Assembly (NCBI GenBank): GCA_027490145.1
Contig: JAIXYQ010000015.1
Coordinates: 186,001-250,000, forward strand
DNA from: Planctomycetaceae bacterium
Lineage (GTDB): Bacteria > Planctomycetota > Phycisphaerae > Phycisphaerales > SM1A02
DNA: 64,000 nt
Reading direction: 5' to 3'
Shown: in pieces, positions 17,004 to 24,465 of the stretch
Position numbering within the stretch: the stretch's first letter is position 1
How the letters are laid out: each line of letters begins with the position of its first letter
Position numbers and translations under genes: made by a program
Notes under the pieces: generated by a model
Seen by the model: only the letters and a program-made list of their open reading frames with translations
Databases searched by the model: none
Told to the model about the DNA's origin: nothing

Positions 17004-18329
17004 TTGGAAACTTTCCTGCTCATCGTCGGTTATTGCTTAACCGCGGGGTTGGCTCGCGTATCCGCGCGTACGCCTTTTCCAAGCTCCCTTGTTGACCTGG
17101 TCCTGATAGGTATCGGGGCTTATCACGTCGCGCCCGAAGCGATTCGGTTGATACTGGATCTCTCGCCTGGGCCCTACCGGGGTCAATTGCCGAGAGAAGC
17201 CATCTCCAACTGGTTGTTACTGATTACCCCCTCAATCGTTCTTTTTGGTCTCGGTACCCGGCTCGCTATTCGGCGTCCGATACAACTCCCTCCAGCGCGG
17301 CTTTCCGCTGAAAGGATGGATGTCGTAGATCTCGCCTTTACGGGAACACTCGTGCTGGGCGCGATTACGCTGAGTGTCATGGTCATCGCTGGGCGAGCCT
17401 TTGGCGGCTTTGACAGCGGCAATTACCTCGCAGGTAGCGTCGTTTCTGCCGCGCTAGTTCCCGCGTTGACTTCCGTGGCGGTGCTGGCTGTTCTTCGTGG
17501 GCGCTTCCCTCTGTTCACCATCCTTTCGGTGCTAACTGTGCTCTGTATCACGGGCTCGCGATGGAGTGTCGGCGGGTCACTGCTCTCTGGGCTCGTGATT
17601 GTTCGACGCTGTGGCTGGGCCGTTCCTACTCGCCGAATCGTGCCTCTAGCAGTGCTCGTCTCATCAATCTTCATGTCAATCGCACTAGTTCGCGAGATCG
17701 CGGGGCGTGGGGCGGCTGATGCAAGTCTTGTGGATCTGACTGAAGCGGTGTCGGACGCAGGCGAAAAATCGGTCGGGTCTGTTGATTGGCACCAACTAAT
17801 CGATGTCCACTTTGTTCATAGGCTGGACGGGAATGGCTATGGAGCTGCCATTCTGAATGCCCAAGAACGGCTCGGGGTTGCGCCAATGGGGATGAGTGCG
17901 ATCACGAACTCCTTGAACCTCGCCACACCATCTATGCTCTGGCCAGCAAAGCTCGAGATAGACATCGCGAGGCGTAACCAGGAGCTCGCAAGCATTTATC
18001 ATCACGGAATCGAAGAGATTGACTATCTTCCCACAGTTCTTGGCGCCGCCGTCAGCATCTTTGGCTGGTTGGGTGCACCGATTGTCGCCTGGGTAGCTGG
18101 CATCGCAGTCGCACTTGCGGACCGCCATTTGGCAGTCAAGAAACCGTACCATCTACCAGTCGCCGTTGGTTTGTGTCTGGTATCGCTGGGTTTCGAAGGA
18201 AACATTGAGACGGTGATCATCGGGGTTAGGGGGATCGTTGTATTGGCGGTTCTAGTTTTCGTGGGGCGTCTTCTCGCTTCAGCGATCGGCGCTGTTGCGC
18301 GCTGCGGAATGTGGCAGAGAGTTATCTAG
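17004..18329 (+). CDS. Multi-pass membrane protein, candidate O-antigen polymerase (Wzy-like)
   Basis: A 441-aa protein with about ten or more hydrophobic segments and a large polar loop around residues 235-330. This is the general layout of Wzy polymerases, which diverge too much to be named by motif. It starts at a TTG (17004) directly after an in-frame TAA, so no longer start is possible. Codon use is clearly less GC-biased than in the flanking core genes, suggesting transfer. It is the first gene on the island side of the boundary and points toward the fragments and the IS element. The polymerase assignment rests on topology and context only. Confidence 0.55.
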   Translation: METFLLIVGYCLTAGLARVSARTPFPSSLVDLVLIGIGAYHVAPEAIRLILDLSPGPYRGQLPREAISNWLLLITPSIVLFGLGTRLAIRRPIQLPPARLSAERMDVVDLAFTGTLVLGAITLSVMVIAGRAFGGFDSGNYLAGSVVSAALVPALTSVAVLAVLRGRFPLFTILSVLTVLCITGSRWSVGGSLLSGLVIVRRCGWAVPTRRIVPLAVLVSSIFMSIALVREIAGRGAADASLVDLTEAVSDAGEKSVGSVDWHQLIDVHFVHRLDGNGYGAAILNAQERLGVAPMGMSAITNSLNLATPSMLWPAKLEIDIARRNQELASIYHHGIEEIDYLPTVLGAAVSIFGWLGAPIVAWVAGIAVALADRHLAVKKPYHLPVAVGLCLVSLGFEGNIETVIIGVRGIVVLAVLVFVGRLLASAIGAVARCGMWQRVI

Positions 18330-18359
18330 GCTCAGAGGGGGCGCTCGCAACCCGAGGAC

Positions 18360-18707
18360 GACGTCACTATTGCTGCCATCCGAACTCCAGGCGCGGTCGC
18401 TGACGGTTTCGGGTGGTTCGTCGCATGGATGGGCTTTGATGCCATCGGATATCTCTGGGCGCTGTTCTGCTGAACACTACTTGGGCTTCGGAAACTCGCG
18501 GTACAACCCTCCATCCCCATGCTCGCTCTGTTTGTGATGGCTCTGGAGAACCCTCTAGGCCACTTTATCGCCAACTTAAGAGGACGGTTGTTTGGGCTGT
18601 TGATGCTCTCTGCATCCGGTGGGTCATCCGCACCTGTGAGTCGCGCACGAGCTGGGAGCGGGGCGAGGTCTCCAGGCACATCGCGTCTGGGCGGAAAGTT
18701 GGCGTAG
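18360..18707 (+). pseudogene. Probable C-terminal remnant of a polytopic membrane protein
   Basis: One frame reads through a single internal TGA (18477-18479) and encodes hydrophobic segments (GFGWFVAWMGFDAIGYLWAL, then PMLALFVMALENPLGHF and RLFGLLML) before a polar tail ending at a TAG at 18705. The pattern resembles the end of an O-antigen polymerase. It is in the same frame as the preceding membrane-protein gene, beyond that gene's TAG, but the content suggests a separate gene end. A glycosyltransferase fragment starts 15 bases later. I see no start codon or N-terminal part. Confidence 0.35.
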
Positions 18708-18722
18708 AGTCTCGCGTCAGTC

Positions 18723-18957
18723 ATCAAGGTACTGTTTCAATGCGATCAGATTGCTAGCCCCGTCGGTGGAGGTCGATTTGCTCGTGGCCTGCTACGCAAA
18801 TGGCTCGCAAACTTTCAGCAGGCCCAAGCAACGTCCTGTGATGGTTTGCGACTTGAATTGCTTGCTACGCAGGGAGAGAAGCCTGCGAAGGCACTCGAAG
18901 GTAACTTCAAAGTCCCGACAGTTGTCAGGCGATTTCCGAGTCGGCTCAGGGCCACCT
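18723..18957 (+). pseudogene. N-terminal fragment of a glycosyltransferase, cut by the IS element
   Basis: From 18723 the frame encodes IKVLFQCDQIASPVGGGRF, the beta-strand and Gly-rich loop that open GT-B (family 4) glycosyltransferases, then GLLRKWLANFQQ and LELLATQGEKPAKALEG. After about 78 codons it meets the left inverted repeat of the IS element at 18958 and stops inside it. The rest of the gene is not found on the far side of the element. The codon where ATG is expected is ATC, so the start may also be lost. It is too short for an obvious ORF call but looks like a real remnant. Confidence 0.6.
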
Positions 18958-18973
18958 TGACCTTACCCCGCTG
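18958..18973 (+). repeat. Left terminal inverted repeat of the IS3 element
   Basis: TGACCTTACCCCGCTG. The first seven bases and a CCCC block match the right end in inverted orientation. It directly follows the glycosyltransferase fragment. Confidence 0.75.
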
Positions 18974-18986
18974 TTGAGTCCACAGT

Positions 18987-19823
18987 TTACGCAGTAGTCA
19001 TCTGAGCCGGAAATCGCTGCTGGACGGCCCGGAGCGAAGCGGAGGGCGGTCCAGCAGCGATCGCCTCTGGTGCCGGCGGGCGGTAACCGAGGGCGCTGTG
19101 CGGGCGCACCTGGTTGTAGTGCTCGCGCCAGCGCTCGATCAGCACGCGTGCCTCGGCCACCGTGTAGAAGATCTCGCCGTTCAGCAGTTCGTCACGCAGC
19201 TTGCCGTTGAGGCTCTCCACGTAGCCGTTCTCCCAGGGGCTGCCCGGCTCGATGTAGAGCGTCTTCACGCCGACTTTCCCGAGCCATGCCCGCACCGCCT
19301 TCGCGGTGAATTCGCTCCCGTTGTCGCTGCGCACGTGGTCCGGGACCCCGCGCGTGGCCATCAGCCACGAGAGCCGCTCCAGCACGTCGTCCGACCCGAG
19401 CTGCCGCGCCACGTCGATCGACAGGCACTCCCGCGTCCACTCGTCCACCACCACCAGGAGCCGAAGCGGCAAGCCATCGTGCGTCCGGGCGGACACGAAG
19501 TCGTATGCCCACACGTGATCCTTCCGCTCCGGTCGGAGCCGGATGCAGCTGCCGTCGTTCAGCCACAGCCGGCCGCGACGCGGCTGTTTCCTCGGCACCT
19601 TCAGGCCTGCCTGCCGCCAGATCCGCTCCACCCGCTTGTGGTTCACGTTCCAGCCCTCGTTTCGCAGCATTCCCGTGATCCTCGGCGACCCGTACCGGCC
19701 GTACACCGATGCCAGCTCGACGATCCGGCCCGTCAGCGGTGCCTCGTCGTCGCGCACCCGCGCCGTGTAGCGCTGCACCGCCCGCGGCTGGCCGAGCACG
19801 CGGCATGCGCGTCGCTCGCTCAC
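18987..19823 (-). CDS. IS3-family transposase OrfB (DDE integrase)
   Basis: A 278-aa integrase-core transposase. The DDE residues are visible in WAYDFVSART (Asp), VRSDNGSEFT (Asp) and PGSPWENGYVESLNG (Glu), followed by the usual C-terminal HYNQVRPHSALGYRPPAPEA. It opens with SERRACRVLGQPR, as in the IS407 group. The frame stays open upstream of this GTG to 19882, adding about 20 residues, which fits production as an OrfAB fusion by -1 frameshifting from orfA. The gene is intact, so the element may still move. Confidence 0.93.
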   Translation of the reverse strand: MSERRACRVLGQPRAVQRYTARVRDDEAPLTGRIVELASVYGRYGSPRITGMLRNEGWNVNHKRVERIWRQAGLKVPRKQPRRGRLWLNDGSCIRLRPERKDHVWAYDFVSARTHDGLPLRLLVVVDEWTRECLSIDVARQLGSDDVLERLSWLMATRGVPDHVRSDNGSEFTAKAVRAWLGKVGVKTLYIEPGSPWENGYVESLNGKLRDELLNGEIFYTVAEARVLIERWREHYNQVRPHSALGYRPPAPEAIAAGPPSASLRAVQQRFPAQMTTA

Positions 19824-19876
19824 CTCCGGAAGCGCACGCTGGACTTCCTCGACCGCAGCCCGGCGGCGCGCCGGGC

Positions 19877-20155
19877 TCAGAAGTTTCCCTTGGCGGCCTC
19901 CCGCAGGATCGCCTTGTCCAGTTCCGCGTCAGCGAGCAGCCGCTTCAGACGGGCGTTCTCCTGCTCGAGCGCCTTCAGGCGCTTCGCCTGGTCCACCTTC
20001 ATCCCGCCGTACTCCTTCCGCCACCGGAAGTACGTCGCGTCCGTGATCCCCAGCAGCTTGCACACCGCCGCGACCGTGCTGCCCCGGGCGAGCTCGACGT
20101 CCGCCTGACGCAGCTTGTTGACGATCTCCTCCGCCTTGAAACGCTTGCCTGGCAT
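19877..20155 (-). CDS. IS3-family transposase OrfA
   Basis: A 92-aa DNA-binding protein. The N-terminal helix-turn-helix (KRFKAEEIVNKLRQADVELA, then VCKLLGITDATYFRWRKEYG) is followed by a leucine-zipper-like coiled coil (KRLKALEQENARLKRLLADA). It binds the element's inverted repeats and, fused to OrfB, forms the transposase. The stop at 19877-19879 comes two codons after a GGGAAAC slippery heptamer. Confidence 0.92.
   Translation of the reverse strand: MPGKRFKAEEIVNKLRQADVELARGSTVAAVCKLLGITDATYFRWRKEYGGMKVDQAKRLKALEQENARLKRLLADAELDKAILREAAKGNF
19883..19889 (-). promoter_or_regulatory. Programmed -1 frameshift heptamer (G GGA AAC)
   Basis: On the minus strand the zero frame reads AAG GGA AAC TTC TGA at the end of orfA. 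G GGA AAC fits the X XXY YYZ rule, and a -1 slip there continues as CTT CTG AGC into the orfB frame, which is open. This explains how the OrfAB transposase is made. Confidence 0.65.
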
Positions 20156-20206
20156 GGCCTGACCTCGTGAAATGCGCCGGATACCAAAATCCGGCTTGGT
20201 ACGGTT

Positions 20207-20222
20207 TCAGGGGGGAAGGTCA
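20207..20222 (-). repeat. Right terminal inverted repeat of the IS3 element
   Basis: Read on the minus strand it is TGACCTTCCCCCCTGA, matching the left end apart from a one-base offset after the C run. It lies upstream of orfA and so also borders the element's promoter region. Confidence 0.75.
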
Positions 20223-20274
20223 GTTTGCACTGCTATAGTCGTGTCTAGTGTGGAATCCACTCATGGAGACCGTG

Positions 20275-21375
20275 ATGCGTGTGACTCATGTGGCACTTGA
20301 GTGCGCAGGCCGAGCGTCTGGGGCCTCCTATTCAGTCCCCCGAACCAGTAGGGCCTTACGCGAGTGTGGTGTAGATAGCGTCTTCGTTGGGCTTGATTGG
20401 GGGGATCATGCTCGTTTGGCGGACAACAGAGATGAGCTGGCCTTCTCGCCCAGCGGTCCATTGCGCCGTCTTGGTGCATCAGCGGATCTACGCAAGTGGA
20501 TCCATGCGCGTGCAGCAACGCGTGAAGTCGATGTCCTTCACTTCCACTCGGTTTGGATGATGCCCCTTCTGTACGCGACGAGCGCCAGTAAGCGGTCGCT
20601 CGTCCCGCTGGTGGTCTCCCCTCACGGAACCCTTAGTAGGTGGGCTTTCAGGAGCGGCTCATCCGTGAAGCGGATTACCTGGTATCTGACCCAGCGAAGA
20701 GCACTTGAACATGCAGTGCTGTTCCTCGCATCTTCGGAGATGGAACGCGATGAGATTAGGGCTATGGGATTCAAGCAACGTATCGAGACAATCCCTCACG
20801 GAATAGACATTCCCCCTCCGATTCAGCGGGAGTATCGAGAGCGTCGGACGCTTCTGTTCTTGAGCCGAATTCACCGAAAGAAGGGTGTTCACGACCTGCT
20901 GGCTGCGTGGCGCGCGCTTTGCGTGCGTTTCCCCGACTGGCAACTGCGGATCGTGGGACCGCTCGATTCTGATTACGCTCTGCAGATGCAGAAGGAGGCG
21001 CATCACTTGCCCCGCGTCGACTTTGTGGGCGAGTTGGCGGGTCAAGAGAAGTGGGAGGCGCTGGCATCGGCGGAAGTGTTCGTATTGCCCACCTACTCAG
21101 AGAACTTTGGAATTGCGGTTGCTGAAGCCCTGGCGAGCGCTACTCCGGTGGTTGTGTCTCAGGGGGCACCGTGGGGAGAGGTTGTCAATCGAAATGCGGG
21201 CTGGTGGTCGGAGATTGGCGTTGAAGGTCTTGTCGCGACGCTCTCTTCAGCGATGGCCCTCTCGAGAGAGGAACTCGCAGCGATGGGGTCGGCAGGCCGC
21301 GAGTGGATGATTCGAGAGTACTCGTGGATTCATGTGGCGGAACGACTGCGCGACATGTACCGCTCAATCCGTTGA
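20275..21375 (+). CDS. Glycosyltransferase family 4 protein
   Basis: A retaining GT-B glycosyltransferase of 366 aa. It opens MRVTHVALECAGRASGAS, carries VVSPHGTLSRWAFR mid-protein, then LFLSRIHRKKGVHDLLAAW, and the family E-x7-E motif in SENFGIAVAEALA. I chose the ATG at 20275 because GGAG (20264-20267) lies 7-8 bases upstream; in-frame starts at 20248 and 20263 lack a site. It begins only 52 bases from the IS element, so the element may have replaced its native promoter region. Its 3' end overlaps the convergent glycosyltransferase by 12 bp. Sugar and linkage are unknown. Confidence 0.88.
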   Translation: MRVTHVALECAGRASGASYSVPRTSRALRECGVDSVFVGLDWGDHARLADNRDELAFSPSGPLRRLGASADLRKWIHARAATREVDVLHFHSVWMMPLLYATSASKRSLVPLVVSPHGTLSRWAFRSGSSVKRITWYLTQRRALEHAVLFLASSEMERDEIRAMGFKQRIETIPHGIDIPPPIQREYRERRTLLFLSRIHRKKGVHDLLAAWRALCVRFPDWQLRIVGPLDSDYALQMQKEAHHLPRVDFVGELAGQEKWEALASAEVFVLPTYSENFGIAVAEALASATPVVVSQGAPWGEVVNRNAGWWSEIGVEGLVATLSSAMALSREELAAMGSAGREWMIREYSWIHVAERLRDMYRSIR

Positions 21376-22395
21376 TCCGGCCTCCAAACTGCCTGCAATC
21401 TCCCGATAGAGGATTGCATACTGACGTGCCACTCCCTCGAGAGTGAATCGACGAGCATTCTCCAACCCGCGTTGGACGAGAAGTGCCCTGTAGGCGTCAT
21501 CGTTGATGACCCGAAGCAGTCCAGTACGTATGCTGTGGGAGTCGGTCGGATCGACCAGGGCAGCAGCACCTCCCGCGACTTCGGGCATGGATGAACAGGA
21601 ACTCGTGACTACCGGTCGGCCTGTTGCCTGAGCCTCAAGGATTGGAAGTCCGAAACCCTCCTCAAGGGAAACGAAGGCGAGCAGGTCGCAGTTTCGATAC
21701 TCATCGACAAGTTCTGTATCCGATATGCCATGGATTGCTGAATAGACGATGTTGTGATGGTTCAATCGGTCGCGCGTAGCCCGGTCAATCTTGCCAATGA
21801 CGCGCAGCTTGCAGGGAAGACCAGCCATTGCTTCGACGAGTCTTGGGACATTCTTGTGCTCGCTCGTCCCAACAACGAGGATCGTCGGACACGAACTGTT
21901 GAAGGCCTTCGGCGAATGCGTGAACTCCGGAAACGCGGGATTGTGTATGACACGCACATCGCAGCCGTTTACCAGACCGAGTTCCTGAAGTCGGTCTTTG
22001 GTTGCCGACGAGACAACCGTTATCACGCGGGCGCGGGACATCGGCAGCCGGTACCAAAGCAGAATGAAAAGCCGGCGTTTCAAGCCCTTGAGCCGCGATA
22101 CGGAAATGGCATCATGCACCGTGAGCACGGTTCGCGACCGCGGCAGCAGAAGCGTCAGGAAGTTCGCATCGCCGGTCACATGCAGCACATCAGCGCGACG
22201 AAACGAAGCTTCAATGGTGATGTACAGCCTGCGGAGGAAACCGCGACTCATGAATCGTGAGATCACAATTGACGCGTCGATTCCGATCGGAAACGCCCCA
22301 GACAGTCTTCGATAGAGTCGCTCATAACTGACATTCCCTGCACCGGGGCGCCGCATCAGAAGCGCTACTTTGACTGCGTTTGGATGATGTGGCAT
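21364..22395 (-). CDS. Glycosyltransferase family 4 protein
   Basis: A 343-aa GT-B glycosyltransferase: MRRPGAGNVSYERLYR near the start, TVLTVHDAIS, ILVVGTSEHKNVPRLVEAM at the start of the second domain, and EEGFGLPILEAQATGRPVV with the E-x7-E motif. I start at the ATG at 22395 (MPHHPNAVKVALLM); the frame is open for 38 further codons but that stretch is not family-like and runs into the upstream gene. It is the last gene of a run with the family 2 glycosyltransferase (49-bp gap) and the methyltransferase. Confidence 0.87.
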   Translation of the reverse strand: MPHHPNAVKVALLMRRPGAGNVSYERLYRRLSGAFPIGIDASIVISRFMSRGFLRRLYITIEASFRRADVLHVTGDANFLTLLLPRSRTVLTVHDAISVSRLKGLKRRLFILLWYRLPMSRARVITVVSSATKDRLQELGLVNGCDVRVIHNPAFPEFTHSPKAFNSSCPTILVVGTSEHKNVPRLVEAMAGLPCKLRVIGKIDRATRDRLNHHNIVYSAIHGISDTELVDEYRNCDLLAFVSLEEGFGLPILEAQATGRPVVTSSCSSMPEVAGGAAALVDPTDSHSIRTGLLRVINDDAYRALLVQRGLENARRFTLEGVARQYAILYREIAGSLEAGSTD

Positions 22396-22444
22396 GGCTG
22401 GGGGTTCGTGCAGGGCTGGGACTGTCCGGCTACCGGTAGAGAAG

Positions 22445-23569
22445 TCAAAGGCGCCAGGCGGTGAGAAGGCCCGTTGGAACTCCAGTTTCCAAGCAGTACC
22501 TGGCGTCAAACGTAGGAAGTTGCCGGCGCCTGAATCTGCGTCTCAATTCCTGTGCTTTGCTCAACAGGGCCGAGGTTGGTCGATAGTGAGCCAAGCGAGA
22601 AGTCGCGAGCAAGAAGGAACGCATCGCCAGTCCCAATCGGCACGCATGCCGCATATGGTCCGCCACGAGAGCTGCCTCTTCTGGCATGTTTGCCAGGCAG
22701 TATGCGAGGTAGCGGCCATGAAGATTGCAGGCGAGCTCGTCGTAATGAGCCTTGATGACGCGTTCTGCCAGGCTCGATGGGATACTTGTCCACGTTCCCA
22801 CTTCTTGGGCAAGCGCAGCACACCCGTGCTTGAGGTCACTGAATCGGTATGGCGCCCTATGTGATGTCGAAACATTGAACACCGCTCCTGGTACACAATC
22901 AATCAATATCTCTTCGCGGGCGGCAATTCGAAGTGTGAACTCGACATCGGCATGGAGTCGCAGGGTTTCGAGAAGCGCCCCGTGCGATAGACTCCGATCG
23001 GTTCGAAACACAGCGCCTGTCCATTCCGGTCTTCCGAGGTTCGTCATGAGTTCCAGCCCGCTTGGGGCTGCATACTGACCGGCGCTCCAGCGCTGAAGAG
23101 GTCGCTTGAAGACCCGATTGCCATCTCCGACATGAACGACATCGCTGAAAAAAACTGCCGCTCGGGGGTTGCGGGAGAACGCATCGAGTGCGCGTTCATA
23201 GAGGCAGGGGCTAATCACATCGTCATCTGATAGAATGGAGAAGTAGGGAGTCCTGACAGTCGCTAGCGCTGATTGGAAGTTCGCGAACGCGCCAATGTCG
23301 CTTGCATTTCTGTAGGCGCGCAACCGCGCATCTCCTTCTGCAAGTCTGGTGACGAAATCAAAGGTGCCATCGGTGGAGGCGTTGTCGCAGATGTGTATCT
23401 GTATTCTCAGCTCGCTCTGAGCCTGGACGCTACGAATCGCGCGGCGCAGCAGTCGAACTCTGTTCCTGGTTGGAATGAGCGCCGTAACCAGCGGTCCGTC
23501 GCCCCGCGCCTCGGGCAGCGACATCTGCTGTTCTGCAACAGTGGTGCGATTCGGCACGTTGCTGCTCAT
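22445..23569 (-). CDS. Glycosyltransferase family 2 protein
   Basis: A GT-A glycosyltransferase of 374 aa with ALIPTRNRVRLLRRAIRSV, DNASTDGTFDF and a metal-binding SDDDV motif, followed by an acceptor domain with PEWTGAVFR. The ATG at 23569 overlaps the methyltransferase stop as ATGA, which supports this start over the upstream and downstream alternatives and indicates translational coupling. The C-terminal 90 residues are basic and helical. The donor sugar cannot be assigned. Confidence 0.86.
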   Translation of the reverse strand: MSSNVPNRTTVAEQQMSLPEARGDGPLVTALIPTRNRVRLLRRAIRSVQAQSELRIQIHICDNASTDGTFDFVTRLAEGDARLRAYRNASDIGAFANFQSALATVRTPYFSILSDDDVISPCLYERALDAFSRNPRAAVFFSDVVHVGDGNRVFKRPLQRWSAGQYAAPSGLELMTNLGRPEWTGAVFRTDRSLSHGALLETLRLHADVEFTLRIAAREEILIDCVPGAVFNVSTSHRAPYRFSDLKHGCAALAQEVGTWTSIPSSLAERVIKAHYDELACNLHGRYLAYCLANMPEEAALVADHMRHACRLGLAMRSFLLATSRLAHYRPTSALLSKAQELRRRFRRRQLPTFDARYCLETGVPTGLLTAWRL

Positions 23570-24300
23570 TTGAAACGTAATGCTTCTGTAACTATCTCGC
23601 CATCTGAAACGATGACTCTGCAAAGAACAACTCGTTCAACCGGAGTGCAATTGAAGGGTGGTTGGGTAACGTCCACCCCGCTGCGATGCAGGACCCGCAC
23701 GTCTGGGCCGACCGGTTTGTCCTTGTTCGGGGTGAAAGGCTTGGTCGGCAGATGCTCGGTCAAAACAAGCCAACGACATTGGCTGACCACTCTATCTAGA
23801 ACTTGTTGGATCTGAGAATTGGAAAGATGTTGCAGAACCTGACGAAGAAAGTACACATCAGCTGGCTCTGGTGCCTCGGCGCACAGGTCGAGTTCCTTGA
23901 ATTGAACTTGTAGTTTTACGAACTTGCGCCGGTTTGATGCAATGAGGCTGGGAACGCAGTCATAGCTCGTCCATGTACTTGCGAGGTCGGTCAGTTGCGA
24001 CCCTACGCTGAAATCCCCGCAGCCAAGGTCACCTACGCTGGGACTGTTGGGAAGGTGGCGCAGCCAAGCGCGGATCGACTCGACATACGGCCCAACAATC
24101 TCCGGGTTCGACGAGCCGGATCCAGAGCAATAGTCATGGTCTGAGTGGATGGAGCGCCCCCAAAGCCGTTCTTCGTAAATCTTCGAAAAGGCCTGGCTTG
24201 GGTCGAGCCCATCGAATCCGCGCTGGAGCCGCACCAGTCGATATCGTTGGACCAATTGAAGAACCGATCTCGGGATGATTGCCTTGACGTGACGCTTCAT
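23566..24300 (-). CDS. Class I SAM-dependent methyltransferase
   Basis: A 244-aa methyltransferase with the SAM-binding motif VGDLGCGDFSVG, a following acidic region (YDCVPS), and post-motif segments ADVYFLRQVLQHLSN and WLVLTEHLP. It probably modifies a sugar or the glycan made by this locus. I start at MKRHVKAIIPRSV (24300); an in-frame ATG at 24315 adds five residues. It heads a three-gene run (methyltransferase, GT2, GT4) after a 150-base gap from the flippase. Confidence 0.8.
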   Translation of the reverse strand: MKRHVKAIIPRSVLQLVQRYRLVRLQRGFDGLDPSQAFSKIYEERLWGRSIHSDHDYCSGSGSSNPEIVGPYVESIRAWLRHLPNSPSVGDLGCGDFSVGSQLTDLASTWTSYDCVPSLIASNRRKFVKLQVQFKELDLCAEAPEPADVYFLRQVLQHLSNSQIQQVLDRVVSQCRWLVLTEHLPTKPFTPNKDKPVGPDVRVLHRSGVDVTQPPFNCTPVERVVLCRVIVSDGEIVTEALRFK

Positions 24301-24465
24301 CTCGATTTTCCACATAGAACGATTCCGTCAGAGTGAACGGCGATGACCCATCGCGACCTACCGTTGACGACAGTTTCGGGGGAACGACCGGGCCCAGAGT
24401 ATAGCGCGGGACCGTTTCGGTTACCTCGAGGCCGCCGACAGATGTCGGTTTGACTTTCCTGTTGG

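Larger units (their letters stand above)
18958..20222 (-). mobile_element. Complete IS3-family insertion sequence
   Basis: A 1,265-bp element with imperfect terminal inverted repeats: TGACCTTACCCCGCTG at 18958-18973 against TGACCTTCCCCCCTGA read inward from 20222. Both ends begin TG as in the IS3 family. It carries orfA (helix-turn-helix plus leucine zipper) and orfB (DDE integrase) in overlapping frames with a -1 slippery heptamer. The 4 bases on either side (ACCT left, GTTT right) do not match, so there is no target-site duplication, which suggests the element took part in a deletion or recombination. The OrfA and OrfB sequences look most like the IS407 subgroup (inference). Confidence 0.9.

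Noticed and set aside
23566-24465. Possible attachment site or extra gene in the gap after the flippase
   Set aside because: The 150-base gap has no repeat or coding signal beyond the methyltransferase start region.
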